From: Actinomycetes bacterium
Lineage (GTDB): Bacteria > Actinomycetota > Acidimicrobiia > Acidimicrobiales > RAAP-2
Direction: 5' to 3'
DNA: 5,932 nucleotides
Assembly (NCBI GenBank): GCA_021806055.1
Contig: JAJZYE010000070.1
Location: forward strand, 1 to 5,932
Shown here piece after piece: positions 1 to 3,611 of the stretch (position 1 is its first letter; each line of letters begins with the position of its first letter). Under the pieces are notes generated by a model. The model saw only the letters and a list, made by a program, of their open reading frames with translations. It did not search any database and had not been told where the DNA came from. The position numbers and the translations under genes were made by a program.

Positions 1-54
1 GTGAGAGAAGACGCGGTCCTGGCGGCCGCGTTCGCCGATAGCGGCGTCAGCTGA
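1..54 (+). CDS. C-terminal tail of a probable sugar-type ABC transporter ATP-binding protein (5' truncated)
   Basis: The frame starting at base 1 is open and ends at a TGA at 52-54. It gives only the last 17 residues of a protein, ending AFADSGVS. The stretch REDAVLAAAFA resembles the extreme C-terminus of RbsA-type double-ATPase subunits, where a short helix of the form 'EEAVLAAA' follows the second nucleotide-binding domain. The gene directly upstream of an RbsC-type permease is usually this ATPase, and the gap is only 9 bases, as expected for an operon. The leading GTG is simply where the window begins and should not be read as a start codon. The identity rests on a very short tail plus position, so it is moderate at best. 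Confidence 0.55.
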   Translation: MREDAVLAAAFADSGVS

Positions 55-58
55 GGAG
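53..58 (+). promoter_or_regulatory. Ribosome binding site of the permease gene, overlapping the upstream stop codon
   Basis: GAGGAG lies five bases before the ATG at 64 and shares two bases with the TGA stop of the preceding frame. This placement suggests that translation of the permease is coupled to termination of the upstream cistron. It also supports 64 as the true start. Confidence 0.75.
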
Positions 59-63
59 ACGAG

Positions 64-1080
64 ATGAGCAAGACCACCACCGACTCGAGTGAGGTCGCGA
101 CCCCACCCGACCCACCGAGCGCCCCGTCGCTCCTCGCCCGGGCGCACCTGGGTCAGTCGTGGCGCACGGCGGGAATCCTCATCCCGTTCCTCATCCTCTT
201 CGTCGTGCTGTCGATCTCGAGTTCGGCCTTCCTGCACACCACGAACCTGATCAACATCCTCGACCAGCAGGCCTCCACGCTGTGCATCGCGGCGGCCGGC
301 ACGCTGGTCCTGGTCGCGGGCGGCATCGACCTCTCGGTCGGCTCCACCTACGCCTTCGCCGGGGTCACCGCCGGCATGGTGGGCCAGCATCACTCCCTGG
401 TCCTGGCCATCGGTGCGGCCCTGGCGGTCGGCCTGGTCGTCGGACTGGCCAATGGGGTGATCGTCTCGGTGTTCAAGATCAGCCCGTTGATCACCACCCT
501 CGCCATGTCCTACGTCATCCAGGGCATCGCCCTCAAGGTCTCGAGCGGCAACCTGATCCTCACCGGCACGATCCCCGGCTTCACCACGTTCGCGACGGCC
601 CAGTTCCTCGCGGTGCCCAGTGCGGTGTGGATCACCGCGGTCTTCGTGGTGATCCTGGCGCTGCTGTTGTCGCGCACGAACTTCGGCCGCTACGTGGTGG
701 CCGCCGGGGGCAACGCGGAGGCGGCGCGCCTCGCCGGCGTGCGGGTCGGGGGCATCAAGATCACCACCTTCGTGCTCAGCGGGCTCGCCGCCGCGCTGGG
801 CGGGATCATCGACGCCTCGCGCCTGGGCAGCGTCATCGCGTCGAGCGGCGGTGCCGCCCTCTCCTTCACGGTCCTCGCCGGTATCGTCGTGGGCGGCACG
901 TCCATCGCCGGTGGCGAGGGGTCGGGCTGGCGCACCGCGATCGGCGTGCTCTTCATCGCACTCATCGGCAACGGCTTCGACCTGCTCGGGGTGGACCCGA
1001 ACTGGCAGCAGATCGTGCTGGGACTCATCCTGCTCGTCGCGGTGGGTCTCGACATGTGGGCGCGTCGCGTGCGGCGCTAG
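64..1080 (+). CDS. ABC transporter permease, RbsC-like (BPD_transp_2 family)
   Basis: This 338-residue integral membrane protein would form the channel of a ribose/sugar-type ABC importer, working with a double-domain ATPase and a binding protein. After a hydrophilic, Pro/Ser/Thr-rich cytoplasmic N-terminus (about 1-33) there are roughly eight to ten hydrophobic segments. The clearest lie near residues 36-56, 72-85, 94-107, 112-136, 187-203, 236-250, 290-306 and 316-331. The family signature VAGGIDLSVGS is at 84-94. The loop contacting the ATPase (about 208-240) carries GRYVVAAGGNAEAARLAGV, which matches the conserved 'GR..xAxGgNxeAARlaGi' of RbsC/XylH/AraH relatives. The length is typical (310-350). 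The start is set by GAGGAG at 53-58. The family also carries autoinducer-2, nucleosides, polyols and amino-acid-like compounds, so the substrate cannot be read from the sequence. The following M24 enzyme argues against assuming a plain sugar. Confidence 0.93.
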   Translation: MSKTTTDSSEVATPPDPPSAPSLLARAHLGQSWRTAGILIPFLILFVVLSISSSAFLHTTNLINILDQQASTLCIAAAGTLVLVAGGIDLSVGSTYAFAGVTAGMVGQHHSLVLAIGAALAVGLVVGLANGVIVSVFKISPLITTLAMSYVIQGIALKVSSGNLILTGTIPGFTTFATAQFLAVPSAVWITAVFVVILALLLSRTNFGRYVVAAGGNAEAARLAGVRVGGIKITTFVLSGLAAALGGIIDASRLGSVIASSGGAALSFTVLAGIVVGGTSIAGGEGSGWRTAIGVLFIALIGNGFDLLGVDPNWQQIVLGLILLVAVGLDMWARRVRR

Positions 1081-1088
1081 AGGACTGA

Positions 1089-1105
1089 CGGCGTCGTGGA
1101 CGCCG
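1089..1105 (+). promoter_or_regulatory. GC-rich stem-loop between permease and M24 genes
   Basis: CGGCGTC, GTG and GACGCCG form a perfect 7-bp stem with a three-base loop. It starts eight bases after the permease stop and ends five bases before the AGGAGG of the next gene. There is no T-run after it, so it is not a classical terminator. It could stabilise or process the mRNA, or modulate ribosome access to the M24 gene. The structure is seen; the role is inferred. Confidence 0.45.
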
Positions 1106-1110
1106 CAGCG

Positions 1111-1116
1111 AGGAGG
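1111..1116 (+). promoter_or_regulatory. Ribosome binding site of the M24 gene
   Basis: A perfect AGGAGG stands four bases before the ATG at 1121. It decides the start: the open frame runs back to 851 inside the permease gene, but the residues encoded before 1121 are a frame-shifted reading of permease codons. Confidence 0.85.
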
Positions 1117-1120
1117 AATC

Positions 1121-2467
1121 ATGGGAGTTCACACGTACGGCACCAACTCGGTGGACTGGGAGGCGCGCGTCGACATGGCGCGGCTGCGCGAGGAGCGCCT
1201 GGCGCGCCTGCAGGCTGAGCTCGAGCGCTCGGACCTGGGCGCGCTGCTGACCTTCGACTTCCACAACATCCGCTACATGACCGGGACCCACATCGGCACG
1301 TGGGCGATGGACAAGCTGATCCGCTTCGCGCTGCTGCCGCGCGGGGGCAAGCCGGTCGTGTGGGACTTCGGCTCGGCGGCGCGTCACCACCAGATCTACA
1401 ACCCCTGGCTGAGCGGTGTGCAGGTGCTGCCCGACGGCTCGCAGGTGCCCTACGAGGGCGCGCGCGCCGGCATCTCGACGTTGCGCGGCGCGATCCCCCC
1501 GGGCGCCGATCGGGCCGGGTCGGTGGCCGAGAAGGTGAGGGAGGTGCTCGCCCAGTACGGGCTCGTGAACGAGCCGATCGGGGTCGACATCATCGAGATG
1601 CCCGTGCTCAGCGCCTTCGCCACGGCGGGCATGTCCCTGGTCGACGGCCAGCAGGTGTTCCTGGCCGCGCGCCGGCTCAAGACCAACGACGAGATCGCGC
1701 TGCTCACCCAGGCGGCGTCGATGGTGGACGCCGCCTACGAGGAGCTCTACTCGTTCCTCCACGCTGGGGTGCGCGAGAACGAGTGCGTGGCGCTGGTCAA
1801 CAAGACCCTCTACGACCTCGGCAGCGAGCACGTCGAGGGCGTGAACGCCATCTCGGGCGAGCGGTGCAGCCCGCACCCTCACGTGTACTCCGACCGCCTG
1901 ATCCGGCCCGGCGACCCGGCGTTCTTCGACATCCTGCACAGCTTCAACGGCTACCGCACGTGCTACTACCGCACTTTCGCCGTCGGCAGCGCCTCGGTTG
2001 CCCAGCGCGACGCCTACACCCGGTGCCGCGAGCTGATCGACACCGCGATCGCCATGGTCAAGCCGGGCGTGACCACGGCCGACGTGGTCGCGATCTGGCC
2101 CCGGGCCGAGGAGTTCGGCTTCCCCTCCGAGGAGGCGGCCTTCGGGCTCCAGTACGGGCACGGGGTGGGACTGTCGATCTGGGAGCGCCCGATCTTCAGC
2201 CGCATGATCTCCTTCGAGCACCCCGAGGTGCTGGAGGAGGGGATGGTGTTCGCCCTCGAGACCTACTGGCCCGCCAAGGACGGCTGGTCTGCGGCGCGTA
2301 TCGAGGAAGAGGTCGTAGTCACCGCAACGGGTTGCGAGGTCATCACCAAGTTCCCGGCGGAGGAGCTGCTGGTCGCGGGCCAGCGCTACTACGCCGCGGG
2401 CGCCACTCTCTCGGACCTGCGCGAGTCCCAGTCGCACCTCAACACGTCGTGGGGTCGCGGCGAGTGA
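1121..2467 (+). CDS. M24 (Xaa-Pro peptidase/creatinase) family protein with altered metal site
   Basis: A 448-residue, probably cytoplasmic protein with the two-domain layout of aminopeptidase P, prolidase, creatinase and DddP. It has a creatinase-type N-terminal domain (about 20-185, including DFHNIRYMTG at 46-55) and a C-terminal pita-bread domain (about 190-420). No signal peptide is seen. By motif alignment the five usual metal ligands (Asp, Asp, His, Glu, Glu) correspond to D270, C281, H347 (in GHGVG), E380 (in FALETYW) and E395 (in RIEEEVVV). The second Asp is therefore Cys, in GYRTCYYRTF. The second His of the MetAP-type motif is W354 (IWERP). H252 and H254 lie near the usual substrate-side His. 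Creatinase is a precedent for a metal-independent M24 enzyme, so this may be a C-N hydrolase or lyase rather than a peptidase. Ectoine hydrolase and DMSP lyase DddP are other M24 relatives with small-molecule substrates, but neither identity is supported here. The flanking importer and regulator fit catabolism of an imported compound. The family call is firm; the substrate is unknown. Confidence 0.9.
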   Translation: MGVHTYGTNSVDWEARVDMARLREERLARLQAELERSDLGALLTFDFHNIRYMTGTHIGTWAMDKLIRFALLPRGGKPVVWDFGSAARHHQIYNPWLSGVQVLPDGSQVPYEGARAGISTLRGAIPPGADRAGSVAEKVREVLAQYGLVNEPIGVDIIEMPVLSAFATAGMSLVDGQQVFLAARRLKTNDEIALLTQAASMVDAAYEELYSFLHAGVRENECVALVNKTLYDLGSEHVEGVNAISGERCSPHPHVYSDRLIRPGDPAFFDILHSFNGYRTCYYRTFAVGSASVAQRDAYTRCRELIDTAIAMVKPGVTTADVVAIWPRAEEFGFPSEEAAFGLQYGHGVGLSIWERPIFSRMISFEHPEVLEEGMVFALETYWPAKDGWSAARIEEEVVVTATGCEVITKFPAEELLVAGQRYYAAGATLSDLRESQSHLNTSWGRGE

Positions 2468-2496
2468 GGCCGTCGTGGGGCCAGCCGACCCCCCGG

Positions 2497-2502
2497 TAGG
2501 AT
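2497..2502 (+). promoter_or_regulatory. Possible -10 element upstream of the regulator gene
   Basis: TAGGAT fits the actinobacterial TANNNT pattern, and a second weaker TAGGGT lies at 2513-2518. No convincing -35 hexamer is visible at the proper distance. If used, transcription would begin close to the inverted repeat at 2522-2541, a sensible location for autoregulation. The regulator may equally be read through from the M24 gene. Confidence 0.25.
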
Positions 2503-2521
2503 CGAGAGAAGGTAGGGTCCG

Positions 2522-2541
2522 CGCGCACGGTGACGTGCGCG
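2522..2541 (+). promoter_or_regulatory. Perfect inverted repeat in the regulator leader (operator or RNA hairpin)
   Basis: CGCGCACG and CGTGCGCG are exact 8-bp arms around a GTGA centre. They end nine bases before the AAGGTGG ribosome binding site of the XRE-cupin gene. As DNA, the dyad could be the site bound by the dimeric regulator to control its own gene. As RNA, it would be a very stable hairpin capped by a GNRA-type GUGA tetraloop. No second copy of these arms was noticed by eye elsewhere in the window. Either role is inference from symmetry and position. Confidence 0.5.
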
Positions 2542-2550
2542 ATCGGCGGG

Positions 2551-2557
2551 AAGGTGG
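2551..2557 (+). promoter_or_regulatory. Ribosome binding site of the regulator gene
   Basis: AAGGTGG, preceded by GGG, lies four bases before the ATG at 2562. It favours this ATG over an in-frame GTG at 2475, which has no comparable purine-rich site and would add a low-complexity extension. Confidence 0.6.
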
Positions 2558-2561
2558 CAGG

Positions 2562-3266
2562 ATGTCGACCAGCGAGGTGGCGAGTTCGCGCTCGCCCGAT
2601 CAACGGGTGGCGAGCGACTCGGTGGGAGCGCGCCTGCGCGCGCGCCGCGAGGACCGGGGTGTGTCGCTGCGCCAGTTCGCTCGCCAGCTCGAGGTCTCGG
2701 CGTCCTTCATCTCCCAGCTCGAGACCGGTAAGGCGCGACCGTCGGTGGCGACGCTGTACTCGATCTGCGCCGCGTTGGACATGTCGATCGACGAGTTGTT
2801 CGCCACGACGACGGCTGATGGTGCGGCGCCCGAGGCGCGCGCGCCCGAGACACCGGCCGGGGGACTGCGCGACGTGCTGCTGCGCTCGTGGGCGGAGGCG
2901 GGTGAGGACCGGCCGACCTCGCCGCTGGTCTCCCCCGAGGGGCGCCGCTCGCTGGTGCTGGACTCTGGCGTCACCTGGCAACGCCTGACCGCGACCAACC
3001 ATCCCCGTTCGGACTTCATGTTCGTGCGCTACGACGTCGGCGGCAGCTCCACGTCCGACGAGCGATTGATTCGCCACGCCGGAACGGAGTACGGCTACGT
3101 GATGTCTGGTGTGCTCGAGGTGACCCTCGGCTTCGAGGTCTACCGGATGGCGGCCGGCGACTCCATCTCCTTTAACTCGGAGGTACCGCACCGGCTCCTC
3201 AACGTGGGCGACGTGCCGGTGGAGGCCATCTGGTTCGATCTCCACCAGGTCGACGACGGCCGCTAA
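2562..3266 (+). CDS. XRE-family transcriptional regulator with C-terminal cupin sensor domain
   Basis: A 234-residue cytoplasmic DNA-binding protein with two domains. Residues about 21-81 form an HTH_3 (Cro/C1-type) domain: VGARLRARREDRGVSLRQFA, then recognition-helix residues around SASFISQLETGKARPS (46-61), then LYSICAALDMSIDELF. A linker rich in Ala, Pro and Glu (about 82-105) leads to a cupin_2 barrel (about 150-228). The first cupin motif is H172-A-G-T-E176-YGYVMSG and the second is GDSISFNSEVPH210-RLLN. H172, E176 and H210 could bind a metal or polar ligand. This fusion is widespread and usually controls adjacent catabolic or transport genes in response to a small molecule, as in PuuR-like regulators. 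It follows the M24 gene by 94 bp on the same strand, so it most likely governs the importer/M24 unit and itself. The length is somewhat above the family's usual 180-200 because of the N-terminal extension and linker. The effector cannot be determined from sequence. Confidence 0.92.
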   Translation: MSTSEVASSRSPDQRVASDSVGARLRARREDRGVSLRQFARQLEVSASFISQLETGKARPSVATLYSICAALDMSIDELFATTTADGAAPEARAPETPAGGLRDVLLRSWAEAGEDRPTSPLVSPEGRRSLVLDSGVTWQRLTATNHPRSDFMFVRYDVGGSSTSDERLIRHAGTEYGYVMSGVLEVTLGFEVYRMAAGDSISFNSEVPHRLLNVGDVPVEAIWFDLHQVDDGR

Positions 3267-3272
3267 GTCGCC

Positions 3273-3291
3273 CGGCGTCCTGGTTGCGCCG
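3273..3291 (+). terminator. Weak stem-loop after the regulator gene
   Basis: CGGCG and CGCCG form a 5-bp stem, extended by a T-G wobble, around a 7-base loop. It begins six bases after the stop codon. No T-run follows, so it would only work as a U-less actinobacterial-type terminator. The placement is right but the structure is short. Confidence 0.25.
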
Positions 3292-3316
3292 CACTGTGCG
3301 TGCCGACTCGACCTCG

Positions 3317-3356
3317 CCGCCCGGTTCACGTCCGCCCGGTTCACGTCCGTCCGGTT
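3317..3356. repeat. 15-bp tandem direct repeat, about 2.7 copies
   Basis: CCGCCCGGTTCACGT occurs twice head to tail (3317-3331 and 3332-3346). A partial third copy at 3347-3356 reads CCGTCCGGTT with one change, then diverges. The exact repetition suggests a recent slippage duplication or a cluster of spaced protein-binding sites. No function is evident. Confidence 0.8.
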
Positions 3357-3562
3357 AGTTGGTGCATTCCCGGCACGGAGTCGGGTCGACAGATCACGCA
3401 TCTAGGCACGAGGCCAGTCACACAATTCGAGTCGGGCCCAACTCCTGGCTCGCCGCGCGCGGCGCTGCTCGTGTACGAGGGCTCACGTTGTGTTGTTGTT
3501 GCCCGGCGAGGTCGGACCCCGCTGCCGCGATGACGCTGTGGTGGCCGGACACGCTTCGCCGC

Positions 3563-3601
3563 GAGCCGGGGAAGACTCTTTGACGACTCGCGACTCGGCT
3601 C
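3563..3601 (-). terminator. Possible terminator stem-loop downstream of the formate dehydrogenase gene
   Basis: GAGCCGGG (3563-3570) can pair with CTCGGCTC (3594-3601), giving eight pairs including one G-T wobble around a 23-base loop. It begins ten bases past the minus-strand stop codon. The loop is long and no T-run follows on the minus strand, so this is a weak candidate. Confidence 0.2.
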
Positions 3602-3611
3602 AGTGGGTGGC

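Larger units (their letters stand above)
3267..3611. other. Convergent intergenic region, 345 bp, no gene supported
   Basis: This stretch lies between the 3' ends of the regulator gene (plus strand) and the formate dehydrogenase gene (minus strand). Short open frames exist on both strands but lack ribosome binding sites, recognisable domains and consistent codon use. It holds a 15-bp tandem repeat (3317-3356), a 14-bp GC palindrome (3451-3464), a GTT-rich tract (3487-3501), three GACTC pentamers (3574-3596) and two weak stem-loops listed separately. No promoter facing either gene is expected here, because both genes end in it. Confidence 0.7.

Noticed and set aside
851..1120. N-terminal extension of the M24 protein back into the permease gene
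   Set aside because: These codons are the permease sequence read out of frame, rich in Ser and Arg. The AGGAGG before 1121 gives a clear start.
1025..2437. Long antisense open frame (470 codons) opposite the M24 gene
   Set aside because: It is a typical stop-poor shadow in GC-rich DNA. The translation is rich in Arg, His, Val and Gly without any domain, while the plus strand encodes a complete recognised protein.
2439..3401. 320-codon minus-strand open frame opposite the regulator
   Set aside because: It has an Arg/His-rich, low-complexity translation and is entirely explained as the shadow of the XRE-cupin gene.
3354..3446. tRNA-like signs: TTCGAGT resembling a T-loop, and outer arms AGTTGG/CCAACT
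   Set aside because: The bases flanking TTCGAGT cannot form a T-stem. No D-arm or anticodon arm is seen and no CCA follows, so this is chance similarity.
3451..3464. 14-bp palindrome CGCCGCGCGCGGCG
   Set aside because: It is made only of alternating CG-rich bases, common in GC-rich DNA, with no flanking signal to suggest a site or terminator.
3487..3501. GTT-rich tract as the T-run of a rho-independent terminator
   Set aside because: The tract is interrupted by G, and the nearest stem (CTCGT/ACGAG at 3468-3479) is short and too far upstream.
3300..3533. Small plus-strand open frame of 77 codons in the convergent gap
   Set aside because: It begins at GTG without a ribosome binding site, includes the tandem repeat and has no recognisable features.
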